A stretch of DNA of 64,000 nt from an uncultured Ruminococcus sp. Lineage in GTDB: Bacteria > Bacillota > Clostridia > Oscillospirales > Acutalibacteraceae. A program made the translations under genes and the position numbers. Every line of letters begins with the position of its first letter. Position 1 is the stretch's first letter. Location of the stretch: assembly GCA_900539465.1 (NCBI GenBank), contig UQCF01000003.1, positions 62,001-126,000 on the forward strand, written 5' to 3'. This document shows positions 53,293 through 61,276 of the stretch, piece after piece. The notes below the pieces were generated by a model. It searched no databases, was not told where the DNA came from, and saw only the letters and a program-made list of their open reading frames with translations.

Positions 53293-53321
53293 ATTTTAGC
53301 ACACGGCTCGCATATTTTCAA
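53293..53321 (-). promoter_or_regulatory. Promoter of the isomerase-LRR-fumC-gph operon
   Basis: On the minus strand, -35 TTGAAA (53316-53321) and -10 TAAAAT (53293-53298) with a 17-bp spacer, 27 nt before the start codon. Confidence 0.7.
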
Positions 53322-53370
53322 TAATAAAAACGGCATTTCACGCTATAAAAATGTATGATTAAATGTTTTT

Positions 53371-53388
53371 TATGTATAAATATTGACA
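53371..53388 (+). promoter_or_regulatory. Possible ArgR-type operator overlapping the -35 box
   Basis: TATGTATAAATATTGACA matches the general ARG box WNTGNATWWWWATNCANW at all but one fixed position. It overlaps the -35 box of the ABC-transporter promoter, where a repressor would act. This is consensus matching by eye only. Confidence 0.3.
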
Positions 53389-53411
53389 TTTTATGCATAT
53401 AGGAGTATAAT
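53383..53411 (+). promoter_or_regulatory. Promoter of the amino-acid ABC transporter operon
   Basis: -35 TTGACA (53383-53388) and -10 TATAAT (53406-53411) with a 17-bp spacer, a perfect consensus, 40 nt before the start codon. Confidence 0.88.
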
Positions 53412-53451
53412 GACCGCATTCTAAAAAAATAATATTTCGGAGGAAAAGAAA

Positions 53452-54336
53452 ATGAAAAAGATTTTATCACTCGTTCTTTGCGCAGTGCTCACGCTCAGCA
53501 TTTTTGCTTTTGCGGGCTGCGGAAAAAAAGATGACGGCAAAGCAGACGGCGACAAGGCAACCGCACAGGCTGTTAAACTCGTCAACATTAACCTCACAGA
53601 CGAAGAATATGCTTTCGGCGTTGACAAAAATCAGCCCGAGCTTCTTGAGAAGACCAACGCTTTTATCAAAAAGATAATGGCTGACGGCACATTCAACGCA
53701 ATCTGCGACAAATATTTTGCAGACGGCACGCCCACCGCGGTTGAGAGCGCAGTTTATGACGCAAACAAAGACCAGCTTGTTGTTGCAACAAACGCAGCTT
53801 TTGAGCCGTTTGAGTATACTCAGGGCGACAAATACTACGGTATCGACATGGAAATCGCAGCTCTTCTTGCAAAAGAGCTCGGCAAAGAGCTTGTTATCAA
53901 CAACATGGAATTTGACGCCGTATGCACATCGGTAGGTCAGCACAAGTGCGACATCGCAATGGCAGGTCTTACAGTATCCGAAGACCGTAAAACCGCTGTT
54001 ACATTCACAGACTCTTACTACAAAGCATCTCAGCAGCTTATAGTTAAGGGCGACGACACAACCTTTGACAACTGCAAAACCAAAGAAGATGTTGAGAAAA
54101 TTCTCAACGGTCTTGACAGCACAAACATCATCGGCACGCAGAAGGGCACAACCGGTATGTCTTATGTTGAGGGCAGTGAAGACCTCGGATTTGCAGGTCT
54201 CAAGGCTCAGTGCAAGAAGTACACATCGGGCTCTCTTGCGGTTCAGGATCTTATAAACGGCAATATCACTTATGTTCTTATTGACGCAGCTCCCGCAGCA
54301 AACATTGTTAAGGCTGTTAACGCTGTTGCCGCTTAA
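53452..54336 (+). CDS. Amino-acid ABC transporter binding lipoprotein, apparently circularly permuted
   Basis: The 294-aa lipoprotein has a signal peptide with lipobox FAGC (Cys23) and a Lys/Asp-rich linker. Residues 41-89 (VKLVNINLTDEEYAFGVDKN, then a helix ending FNAICDKYF) read as the segment that normally ends an SBP_bac_3 domain. The usual beginning follows at 107-135 (QLVVATNAAFEPFEYTQG...YYGIDMEIA), then CDIAMAGLTVSEDRK (166-180) and the second lobe (about 200-290, with TQKGTTGMSYV). The protein ends at NAVAA, exactly where the residue 41 segment would normally continue. So order appears permuted while all parts are present. Ligand: an amino acid, probably polar or cationic. Confidence 0.9.
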   Translation: MKKILSLVLCAVLTLSIFAFAGCGKKDDGKADGDKATAQAVKLVNINLTDEEYAFGVDKNQPELLEKTNAFIKKIMADGTFNAICDKYFADGTPTAVESAVYDANKDQLVVATNAAFEPFEYTQGDKYYGIDMEIAALLAKELGKELVINNMEFDAVCTSVGQHKCDIAMAGLTVSEDRKTAVTFTDSYYKASQQLIVKGDDTTFDNCKTKEDVEKILNGLDSTNIIGTQKGTTGMSYVEGSEDLGFAGLKAQCKKYTSGSLAVQDLINGNITYVLIDAAPAANIVKAVNAVAA

Positions 54337-54363
54337 AGATAAAATACAAATCAAATAAATCAG

Positions 54364-54399
54364 AGCCTCATCGTCCTTAAACCGTGCGGTGAGGCTTTG
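54364..54399 (+). terminator. Leaky terminator or processing hairpin between binding protein and permease
   Basis: AGCCTCA (54364-54370) and TGAGGCT (54390-54396) form a 7-bp stem with a 19-nt loop, followed by only TT. Such hairpins often keep the binding protein at higher level than the permease. Confidence 0.5.
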
Positions 54400-54417
54400 C
54401 AGTTAAAGGAATTTATT

Positions 54418-55128
54418 ATGGGAAATTTTGATAAAAAGGTCGAAATATTCTGGCGCATCTTTTGGGAGCGCGGCGGTGTTAACCAAGTTGTTTTGGGCTT
54501 GCAGAACACGCTTTTGATAGCCGTATCCGGTCTTTTGATAGGCATAGTTATCGGTACGCTCATAGCCACGGCAAGAACCATGCCGAAATATAAGCTTGTG
54601 CCGAGAATACTCAACGGTATATGCGGCTTTTATGTAAGCGTATTCAGAGGAACGCCGATGGTTGTTCAGCTGCTTATATTTTACTATGTTCTTCTGCCGC
54701 TCCTCGGCTCAAAGATGACGGGCGTTCAGGTTTCGATGATGGTATTCGGGCTCAACAGCGGCGCTTATATTTCTGAAATTATGCGCGGCGGTATTCAGTC
54801 TGTTGACGGCGGTCAGATGGAGGCAGGCAGAGCCTTGGGTCTCCCCTTCTCAGCGTCAATGCTTAAAATAGTTATCCCTCAGGCAGTCAAAAACATTTTG
54901 CCCACGCTCGGCAACGAGTTCATAACCCTTATTAAAGAGACGAGCGTTGTAAGCTTTGTCGGTGCAACCGACCTTTATGTTGCATTCAGCTACATAGGCA
55001 GCAACAGCTATGAATTTATGGTGCCTTATCTTGTAATGGCGGCTATATACATAGTTCTTGTTCTTATTATTTCGCTGTTTATTAAAATTATGGAAAGGAG
55101 TCTGAAGAAGAGTGATAGACGTAATTGA
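54418..55128 (+). CDS. Amino-acid ABC transporter permease
   Basis: The 236-aa protein is a HisM/GlnP-type permease. It has about five membrane helices, the early signature GLQNTLLIAVSGLLIG (about 30-45), RGTPMVVQLLIFYY (about 80-93) and the EAA loop EAGRALGLPFSASMLKIVIPQAVKNILP (about 140-167) that contacts the ATPase. The ATG at 54418 has AAAGGA 7 nt upstream; an earlier in-frame start lacks one. Only one permease is encoded, so it probably works as a homodimer. Confidence 0.94.
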   Translation: MGNFDKKVEIFWRIFWERGGVNQVVLGLQNTLLIAVSGLLIGIVIGTLIATARTMPKYKLVPRILNGICGFYVSVFRGTPMVVQLLIFYYVLLPLLGSKMTGVQVSMMVFGLNSGAYISEIMRGGIQSVDGGQMEAGRALGLPFSASMLKIVIPQAVKNILPTLGNEFITLIKETSVVSFVGATDLYVAFSYIGSNSYEFMVPYLVMAAIYIVLVLIISLFIKIMERSLKKSDRRN

Positions 55129-55924
55129 CCTTGTTAAAGATTTCGGCGGCAACACGGTTCTTGACCATATAAGCACAACAATAAATCAAGGCGAAAAAGT
55201 CGTTATCATCGGTCCCTCCGGCTCCGGTAAATCCACATTTTTAAGGTGCCTAAATTGTATGGAAGATCCTACCTCCGGCAGCATCTTTTTTGACGGTGTA
55301 GACATTGCAGACCCCAAGGTTGACATAAACATTCACCGCCGCAAAATGGGCATGGTTTTTCAGCAGTTTAACCTTTTTAACAACAAAACGGTTATAGAAA
55401 ACATCATGCTCTCCCCTGTGTATGTTGCAAAAAAGCAGCTTGCGGCAGACAAAAGAAACAATCTTCTTCACAAGCTCGGCTCAAAAAAGCATGAACTGAA
55501 AAAAGACTTGCCGAGCAAAAAAGAAATTATTGCTCAAAAAAGAGAAGAAGCGCTCGCACTTTTAAAAAGAATAGGCCTTGAGGACAAGGCGGATGTTTAC
55601 CCCTCCACCCTCTCCGGCGGTCAGAAGCAGCGTGTTGCGATAGTAAGGGCAATGGCGATGAACCCCGACGTTATTCTTTTTGACGAGCCGACATCGGCTC
55701 TTGACCCCGAAATGGTAGGCGAAGTTCTCGATGTTATGAGAAACCTTGCCGAAACCGGCATGACAATGGTAATAGTCACTCACGAAATGGGCTTTGCCAA
55801 AGAGGTCGGAACGCGTCTTTTATTCATTGACGAGGGCAAAATAATTGAGGACAGAAACCCGAAAGAGTTTTTTGAAGACCCCCATTCCGACAGAGCGAAA
55901 GAATTTCTTTCAAAAGTGTTATAA
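55112..55924 (+). CDS. Amino-acid ABC transporter ATPase with Lys-rich insertion
   Basis: The 270-aa ATPase of the polar-amino-acid type has Walker A GPSGSGKST (34-42), Q-loop VFQQFNLFNN (82-91), signature LSGGQKQR (167-174), Walker B VILFDEPTSALD (187-198) and switch His in VTHEMGFA. Between Q-loop and signature it carries a ~35-residue Lys-rich insertion (about 107-142, including KKHELKKDLPSKKEI), absent from most GlnQ-type proteins, which are about 240 aa. It starts with GTG and overlaps the permease by 17 nt, with AAAGGAG 11 nt upstream. Confidence 0.93.
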   Translation: MIDVIDLVKDFGGNTVLDHISTTINQGEKVVIIGPSGSGKSTFLRCLNCMEDPTSGSIFFDGVDIADPKVDINIHRRKMGMVFQQFNLFNNKTVIENIMLSPVYVAKKQLAADKRNNLLHKLGSKKHELKKDLPSKKEIIAQKREEALALLKRIGLEDKADVYPSTLSGGQKQRVAIVRAMAMNPDVILFDEPTSALDPEMVGEVLDVMRNLAETGMTMVIVTHEMGFAKEVGTRLLFIDEGKIIEDRNPKEFFEDPHSDRAKEFLSKVL

Positions 55925-55931
55925 AAATGCA

Positions 55932-55965
55932 GCGGCTTTACCGATAAGGTTGAGCCGCATTTTTT
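55932..55965 (+). terminator. Terminator of the ABC transporter operon
   Basis: GCGGCT (55932-55937) and AGCCGC (55953-55958) form a stem followed by ATTTTTTG. Confidence 0.8.
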
Positions 55966-56006
55966 GTCAAAAGTCAAAACGTTTTTATATAAATTTTATT
56001 CGGAAA

Positions 56007-56035
56007 TTGAAAATCAAGCCAAAATATGATATTAT
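56007..56035 (+). promoter_or_regulatory. Promoter of the lipase gene
   Basis: -35 TTGAAA (56007-56012) and -10 TATTAT (56030-56035) with a 17-bp spacer, 27 nt before the start codon. Confidence 0.7.
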
Positions 56036-56062
56036 CAAATCGAACAAAAAGGAGGCGGTTTA

Positions 56063-57226
56063 ATGCTTAATAAAGTTATGTCAATTATTTGCGCGGTGAT
56101 TATGTTTATTGTTCCAACGGCAAACATCCCGAAGTTTGAAGCAGAGGCAGAAAAATTCAAGTCAAACTACACATATGTTTATGTTCACGGCCTGGGCGGC
56201 TGGGGCGAATACGATATTGCCGATCGCGTTGTTCCTTATTGGGGAACAATGGGCGGCTCACTGATGAAATATCTCAATGCGCGCGGCTTTGACTGCGTTG
56301 CCGCCGCCGTTTCACCGATAGAGAGCTGCTGGGACAGGGCTTGCGAGCTTTATGCCCAGTTGACCGGAACCCGAACCGACTACGGCAAACATCATTCTCA
56401 AGCTAATAATCACAAGCGTTACGGGCCTGATTACACCGGAAGACCGCTGATTGAAAATTTTGATGCCGAGCACAAAATCAATCTTCTCGGTCATTCATTC
56501 GGCGGTGCAACGGTTTTGCAGTTTTTGGATTTGATGGCAGACGGAAGCGAGGAGGAAAGAGCCTGCACCGCAGAGAGCGAGCTTTCCGAGCTTTTTAAGG
56601 GAAATAAAACCGATTGGGTATATTCCGTAACAACGCTTGCCGCACCGCTGAACGGTACAACGGCATATTACATAAAAGATGAGATTTTAAGCGATAAAAA
56701 TGCCACTGCCGAGGAGCTTCTTGTAGCCTGTGCCGTAGGAATACTTACCGAGCCCATCCCCGACGGAAGAAACAAGCTTGACAACGCCGGATATGATATG
56801 GAAATTGACCGTGCAATGTCGCTTTGTGACACATGGGAAACGCAAAAAGGCGTGTATTATTTTTCATATGCCTGTGATGTTACATATCTTGACGAAAACG
56901 GCGTCAGAACCTTTGATCGAAATGATTTGGAGCTTCTTTTCCGCGGCTCTGCGGACAGAATAACAAATTGGAGCGGTGAAACACCGTCGGGATATAAGCT
57001 TGATGAAAAATGGCAGGCAAACGACGGTCTTGTAAACACAGTTTCGGCACTCGCGCCATATAATGCGGAGCGGGTCGATTATGATAAAGACAACATAAAA
57101 CCGGGGGTTTGGAATGTTATGCCGATTTATCACGGTGATCATATGTCGCTTCAGGGCGGAATGTTAAACACAAATAACATAAGGCTGTTCTACGCAGAGC
57201 ACCTCAGCACGATAAATGAGCTGTAA
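56063..57226 (+). CDS. Secreted lipase of the staphylococcal/Geobacillus (family I.5/I.6) type
   Basis: The 387-aa alpha/beta hydrolase has a signal peptide (about 1-20). The oxyanion-hole strand is YVYVHGLGGWGEYD (38-51), DYGKHHSQANNHKRYGPDYTG (about 106-126) is typical of this lipase group, and the nucleophile elbow is LLGHSFGGAT (Ser145). Asp in NDGLVNTVSALAP (about 340) and His in YHGDHMSLQGG (about 362-372) complete the likely triad and calcium or zinc region. It would cleave acylglycerol esters outside the cell. It is monocistronic with a perfect terminator. Length suits the mature family. Confidence 0.88.
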   Translation: MLNKVMSIICAVIMFIVPTANIPKFEAEAEKFKSNYTYVYVHGLGGWGEYDIADRVVPYWGTMGGSLMKYLNARGFDCVAAAVSPIESCWDRACELYAQLTGTRTDYGKHHSQANNHKRYGPDYTGRPLIENFDAEHKINLLGHSFGGATVLQFLDLMADGSEEERACTAESELSELFKGNKTDWVYSVTTLAAPLNGTTAYYIKDEILSDKNATAEELLVACAVGILTEPIPDGRNKLDNAGYDMEIDRAMSLCDTWETQKGVYYFSYACDVTYLDENGVRTFDRNDLELLFRGSADRITNWSGETPSGYKLDEKWQANDGLVNTVSALAPYNAERVDYDKDNIKPGVWNVMPIYHGDHMSLQGGMLNTNNIRLFYAEHLSTINEL

Positions 57227-57238
57227 CAAAGTTATATT

Positions 57239-57268
57239 AAAAGGAGCTGCCGAACGGCAGCTCCTTTT
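57239..57268. terminator. Bidirectional terminator between lipase and yajC
   Basis: AAAAGGAGCTGCC (57239-57251), loop GAAC and GGCAGCTCCTTTT (57256-57268) form a perfect 13-bp stem with A- and T-tracts at the two ends, serving both convergent genes. Confidence 0.92.
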
Positions 57269-57271
57269 AAA

Positions 57272-57673
57272 TCAATATTTGTCTTCAATATCTTCTTTTT
57301 TCTTCTTTTTGCCCTTGCCCTTTGCCTCAAGGCGTGCTTCTTTTTCTTTTTGCTGGGCGGCCTTTGCGGCCTCTCTCTCTGCGGCAAGCTTCTCGTTTGC
57401 GGTGTTATTGGTGCTTACTGCCCAGCGAGAAATTTTAAGCTTGTTTTTATCTGCGCCGGTTTCGATTATAAGAGCGTCCTCTTTAACTGTAACAACGCGA
57501 CCCATGATTCCGCCGATTGTTGTTATCTCGTCGCCTACCTGAATATTATCACGCATTGTCTGCTCTTCTTTTTGTCTTTTGCGCTGCGGTCTGATGGTTA
57601 AGAAATACATAATAGCGAGCATTGCCACTATCATTATCCACATCATTGATGAACTACTGCCTTGTCCTAACAT
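57272..57673 (-). CDS. yajC: Preprotein translocase accessory subunit YajC
   Basis: YajC associates with SecDF. The 133-aa protein has an N-terminal membrane helix (about 9-28; WIMIVAMLAIMYFLTIRPQRKRQK). The soluble domain NIQVGDEITTIGGIMGRVVTV (about 43-63) is the family core. The tail (about 95-133) is unusually long and made of Glu/Lys/Ala repeats (AAKAAQQKEKEARLEAK), so probably helical and coiled. The ATG at 57673 with TGGAGG 8 nt upstream is preferred to an in-frame TTG that overlaps that site. Confidence 0.93.
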   Translation of the reverse strand: MLGQGSSSSMMWIMIVAMLAIMYFLTIRPQRKRQKEEQTMRDNIQVGDEITTIGGIMGRVVTVKEDALIIETGADKNKLKISRWAVSTNNTANEKLAAEREAAKAAQQKEKEARLEAKGKGKKKKKEDIEDKY

Positions 57674-57703
57674 TATCTGTACCTCCAAATAAATATCTTA
57701 ATT

Positions 57704-57732
57704 ATTATAACTGACAATCAAAGCTTTTTCAA
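57704..57732 (-). promoter_or_regulatory. Promoter of yajC
   Basis: On the minus strand, -35 TTGAAA (57727-57732) and -10 TATAAT (57704-57709) with a 17-bp spacer, so yajC can be transcribed separately from queA-tgt. Confidence 0.75.
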
Positions 57733-57785
57733 GCTTTTTTTAATATTTAACAATATAGACATATTTTGTGTCACTTTTGCAACAA

Positions 57786-58919
57786 TTATATGCGCGTATC
57801 TAAAAGATCGGTGTATTTTTCTTTGAACTCATCAAAAGTTCCGTCGTCCAAAGAGTCACGAATCTTTTGCATGAGCGTATTATAGAACCAGAGGTTGTGA
57901 GTTACGCAAAGGCGCATTGCAAGCATTTCTTTTGCCTTGAACAGGTGCCTTATATATGCCTTTGAATGTCTGCGGCAGGTCGGGCAGGAACAGCCCTCTT
58001 CAATGGGCGTATTGTCCTTTTCATATTTTGCATTGTTTATGTTTATAATGCCTTTCATTGTGAAAAGGTGCCCGTGGCGTGCGTTGCGGCTCGGCATTAC
58101 GCAGTCAAAAAGATCAACGCCTCTGCTCACGCCCTCAAGTATATTGCCGGGTGTGCCGACACCCATAAGATAGCGTATTTTATTCTTGGGGGCATACGGC
58201 TCAACGGCAGAAATTATGCGGTACATATCCTCTTTGGGCTCACCCACGGCAAGTCCGCCTATTGCGTAGCCGTCAAGGTCAAGCTCGGCGATTTTTTGCA
58301 TATTCTCTATTCTCAGCTCATCAAATGTGCAGCCCTGATTTATGCCGAAAAGGAGCTGGTCTTTATTGAGCGTATCGGGCAAAGCCTTGAGGCGTTCCAT
58401 CTCATCCTTGCATCGGCAAAGCCAGCGCACCGTTCTTTCGCATGAACGCTTGGCATATTCGTATGTCGCGGGATTTTCTACGCATTCGTCAAAAGCCATT
58501 GCTATTGTTGAGGCAAGGTTTGACTGTATTCTCATGCTCTCTTCGGGTCCCATAAAAATGCGTCTGCCGTCAACGTGTGAAGCAAAGGTCACACCCTCTT
58601 CTTTTATTTTGCGAAGAGAAGCGAGCGAAAAAACCTGAAATCCGCCGCTGTCGGTGAGCACGGGACCTTGCCAGCCGGTAAATTTTCTTATTCCGCCGAG
58701 CTCTTTTATAAGCTCGTCCCCCGGTCTTACATGCAAATGATATGTGTTGCAAAGCTGAACCTGACAGCCTATGTCTTTGAGGTCATATGCATCCAGCGCA
58801 CCTTTTATCGCGCCGCAGGTCGCAACATTCTGAAAAGCCGGGGTCTGCACCGTGCCGTGAACAGTGGTGAACTCCCCTCGCCTTGCTTTGCCTTGTGTTT
58901 TTAATATTTTAAGAGCCAA
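57786..58919 (-). CDS. tgt: Queuine/preQ1 tRNA-guanine transglycosylase
   Basis: Tgt swaps guanine for preQ1 at wobble position 34. From TTG 58919 the protein is 377 aa. It has DSGGFQVFSLA (about 88-98, catalytic Asp), CVENPATY (about 146), GGLAVGEPKE (about 226-235), VDLFDCVMPSRNARHG (about 265-280; second Asp) and the zinc site CSCPTCRRHSKAYIRHL (about 307-323). The TTG start, 8 nt after GGAGG, overlaps the queA stop by 11 nt. A longer ATG-started form at 58949 would overlap queA by 41 nt. Confidence 0.95.
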   Translation of the reverse strand: MALKILKTQGKARRGEFTTVHGTVQTPAFQNVATCGAIKGALDAYDLKDIGCQVQLCNTYHLHVRPGDELIKELGGIRKFTGWQGPVLTDSGGFQVFSLASLRKIKEEGVTFASHVDGRRIFMGPEESMRIQSNLASTIAMAFDECVENPATYEYAKRSCERTVRWLCRCKDEMERLKALPDTLNKDQLLFGINQGCTFDELRIENMQKIAELDLDGYAIGGLAVGEPKEDMYRIISAVEPYAPKNKIRYLMGVGTPGNILEGVSRGVDLFDCVMPSRNARHGHLFTMKGIININNAKYEKDNTPIEEGCSCPTCRRHSKAYIRHLFKAKEMLAMRLCVTHNLWFYNTLMQKIRDSLDDGTFDEFKEKYTDLLDTRI

Positions 58920-59958
58920 TTCCCGTACCTCCGATAATGAGCATTGCATCGCCGAAGCTGAAAAATCTGTATTTTTCTTCTACCGCGATTTTGTATGCGT
59001 TCATTGTTTTTTCGTAGCCGCAAAATGCGCTGACAAGCATTATCAGCGTACTCTCGGGCAAATGAAAGTTTGTGACAAGAGCGTCTATACACTTGAATTT
59101 GTAGCCGGGGTAAATGAATATGCTCGTCCAATCGTCATACTCGCAAACCTCACCCTTGGCTTGGCATACGGATTCGAGCGTGCGGCAGCAGGTGGTGCCT
59201 ACGGCTACTACTCGTCCGCCGTTTTTCTTGGTGTTGTTTATAAGCTCGGCCGTTTCTTTCGGAATACTGTAATGCTCGGAGTGCATTTTGTGATCCTCTA
59301 TATTATCTGCCTTTACGGGGCGGAAAGTGCCGAGACCGACATGGAGCGTAACGAAGCCGACTTTTATTCCCTTTGCCTTTATTTTTTGAAGCAATTCTTC
59401 GGTAAAATGAAGCCCCGCCGTCGGAGCAGCCGCCGAGCCGAGCTCACGCGAATAAACAGTCTGATAACGTTCTTTATCGTCAAGATGCTCGGTTATGTAA
59501 TGCGGCAAAGGCATTTCGCCGATTTTATCAAGTGCGTCAAAAAAGTTTACACCCGAATAAGTGAATTTTGCTATTCTGTTGCCGTTCGGCAAAACGCGGA
59601 GCACTTCTGCCTTCATAATTCCGTCGCCGAAAACAAATCTTGTGCCCTCTTTGGCTCTTTTGCCGGGACCTGCGAGAACCTCCCACACATCTTTTTCTTC
59701 TTGATTGAGAAGCAAAAACTCAACCTTTGCGCCCGTTCCCTCTTTTATGCCGTAAATTCTGGCAGGGAGCACGCGCGTATCGTTTAAGATAAGGCAGTCG
59801 CCCTCTTTAAGATAGTCGCATATATCATAAAAATGCCTGTGGGCAACAGCGCCCGTGTCTTTATCAAGCACCATAAGGCGCGAGGCGTCTCTCGGCTCAA
59901 TCGGGTGCTGGGCTATAAGCTCCTGCGGCAAATCGTAGTAAAAATCGCTTGTTTTCAT
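58909..59958 (-). CDS. queA: S-adenosylmethionine:tRNA ribosyltransferase-isomerase
   Basis: QueA makes epoxyqueuosine on tRNA using the ribosyl part of SAM. The 349-aa protein starts KTSDFYYDLPQELIAQHP and has DTRVLPARIYG (about 67-77), TAGLHFTEELL (about 178-188), HVGLGTFRPV (about 204-213) and the C-terminal FGDAMLI. The second of two ATGs (59958) is 8 nt after GAGG and is preferred. Downstream tgt completes two steps of the pathway. Confidence 0.96.
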   Translation of the reverse strand: MKTSDFYYDLPQELIAQHPIEPRDASRLMVLDKDTGAVAHRHFYDICDYLKEGDCLILNDTRVLPARIYGIKEGTGAKVEFLLLNQEEKDVWEVLAGPGKRAKEGTRFVFGDGIMKAEVLRVLPNGNRIAKFTYSGVNFFDALDKIGEMPLPHYITEHLDDKERYQTVYSRELGSAAAPTAGLHFTEELLQKIKAKGIKVGFVTLHVGLGTFRPVKADNIEDHKMHSEHYSIPKETAELINNTKKNGGRVVAVGTTCCRTLESVCQAKGEVCEYDDWTSIFIYPGYKFKCIDALVTNFHLPESTLIMLVSAFCGYEKTMNAYKIAVEEKYRFFSFGDAMLIIGGTGIGS

Positions 59959-60045
59959 CAACATGACCTCTTAGCATACAAATATAATATACAAATAAAT
60001 ATAAAATATAAAACAATCTTTGTTAAAAATTCCACATCAAAAAGA

Positions 60046-60074
60046 TTGACTGACCTAATATAAAATGTTAATAT
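60046..60074 (+). promoter_or_regulatory. Promoter of the asd-dapA-dapB operon
   Basis: -35 TTGACT (60046-60051) and -10 TAATAT (60069-60074) with a 17-bp spacer. A small stem, GCCCG / CGGGT, lies in the ~90-nt leader, which is too short for a lysine riboswitch. Confidence 0.7.
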
Positions 60075-60165
60075 TAGATGATTATAGTCAGCCCGTATAT
60101 TATATTGCACATCGGGTCAAAAAACAATAGTTTTTTTATTTTTCTTTAGAATAAGAGGTTATGTT

Positions 60166-61254
60166 ATGAAGAAGTACAAGGTAGGTATTATAGGCGCAAC
60201 AGGAATGGTAGGTCAAAGATTTGCTTCATTACTTGAAAACCACCCGTGGTTTGAGCCGGTACTTGTTGCGGCAAGCCCCCGTTCGGCAGGCAAAACATAT
60301 GAAGAGGCTGTAGGCAAACGCTGGTGTATGCCCACCCCCATGCCCGAAAAAATGAAAAACTTCATAGTTATGAACGCCGACGCAGACGTTGAAAAAATCG
60401 CTTCTATGGTTGATTTTGTTTTTTGCGCGGTAGATATGAAAAAAGACGAAATAAAAGCTCTTGAAGAGAGATATGCAAAGGCAGAGTGCCCCGTTGTTTC
60501 AAACAACAGCGCACACAGATTTACACCCGACGTACCCATGGTTGTGCCGGAGCTCAACGCCGCTCACACCGCGGTTATAAAGTCTCAGCGCAAACGCCTC
60601 GGCACAAAGCGCGGATTTATCGCCGTTAAATCCAACTGCTCGCTTCAAAGCTATGTTCCGGCAATATATCCGCTTGACAAGGCAGGCTACAAAGTAAAGG
60701 ACGTACTTGTTTGCACATACCAGGCAATTTCGGGTGCAGGCAAAACATTTGAGACTTGGCCCGAGATGCTCGATAACGTTATCCCCTATATCGGAGGAGA
60801 AGAAGAAAAAAGCGAGCAGGAGCCGCTTAAAATCTGGGGCAAGGTTGAGGACGGAGTTATCAAAACCGCAGACTCCCCCAACTTCACGGCTCAGTGCATA
60901 AGAGTTCCCGTATCAAACGGTCACATGGGTGCTGTTTTTGTAAGATTTGAAAACGAGGCTCCCTCTAAAGAAGAAATACTCAAGGTATGGAAAGAATACT
61001 CGGCAGAGCCGCAGGAATATGAGCTTCCGAGTGCTCCGAAGCAGTTCCTTCACTATTTCACAGAGGATAATCTGCCTCAGACCAAGCTTCAGCGCGACCT
61101 TGAGGGCGGCATGGCAGTCAGCATAGGCCGTTTGCGTGAAGATACACAGTATGACTACAAATTTGTTTGCCTTTCACATAACACACTGCGCGGAGCAGCC
61201 GGCGGAGCGGTTCTGCTTGCCGAGCTTCTTTGCCGCCAGGGTTATATGGATTAA
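60166..61254 (+). CDS. asd: Aspartate-semialdehyde dehydrogenase, archaeal/fungal-type
   Basis: Asd reduces aspartyl phosphate to the semialdehyde, the branch point to DAP/lysine, methionine and threonine. The 362-aa protein has the NADP loop GIIGATGMVGQRF (about 7-19) and the catalytic Cys158 in KSNCSLQSYVPAI. Bacterial enzymes read NPNCSTIQ-like here. The HPWFEPVLVAASPRSAGKTY start and SNCSLQ motif match the archaeal/fungal class. The general base His is in NGHMGAVFV. The first gene of the operon, with AAGAGG upstream. Confidence 0.94.
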   Translation: MKKYKVGIIGATGMVGQRFASLLENHPWFEPVLVAASPRSAGKTYEEAVGKRWCMPTPMPEKMKNFIVMNADADVEKIASMVDFVFCAVDMKKDEIKALEERYAKAECPVVSNNSAHRFTPDVPMVVPELNAAHTAVIKSQRKRLGTKRGFIAVKSNCSLQSYVPAIYPLDKAGYKVKDVLVCTYQAISGAGKTFETWPEMLDNVIPYIGGEEEKSEQEPLKIWGKVEDGVIKTADSPNFTAQCIRVPVSNGHMGAVFVRFENEAPSKEEILKVWKEYSAEPQEYELPSAPKQFLHYFTEDNLPQTKLQRDLEGGMAVSIGRLREDTQYDYKFVCLSHNTLRGAAGGAVLLAELLCRQGYMD

Positions 61255-61276
61255 GCTTTGACGGAGGTTAGACAAC

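Noticed and set aside
53467..54354. A 295-codon open frame on the minus strand across the binding-protein gene
   Set aside because: It is cysteine- and valine-rich with no family resemblance, and it lies wholly over a gene with signal peptide, ribosome site and promoter. It is a shadow frame.
58864..59787. A 307-codon plus-strand frame over queA
   Set aside because: It is antisense to a fully recognisable queA and has no ribosome site or family features.
60075..60165. Lysine riboswitch in the asd leader
   Set aside because: The leader is only about 90 nt, roughly half the required length, and no conserved five-way-junction core is visible.
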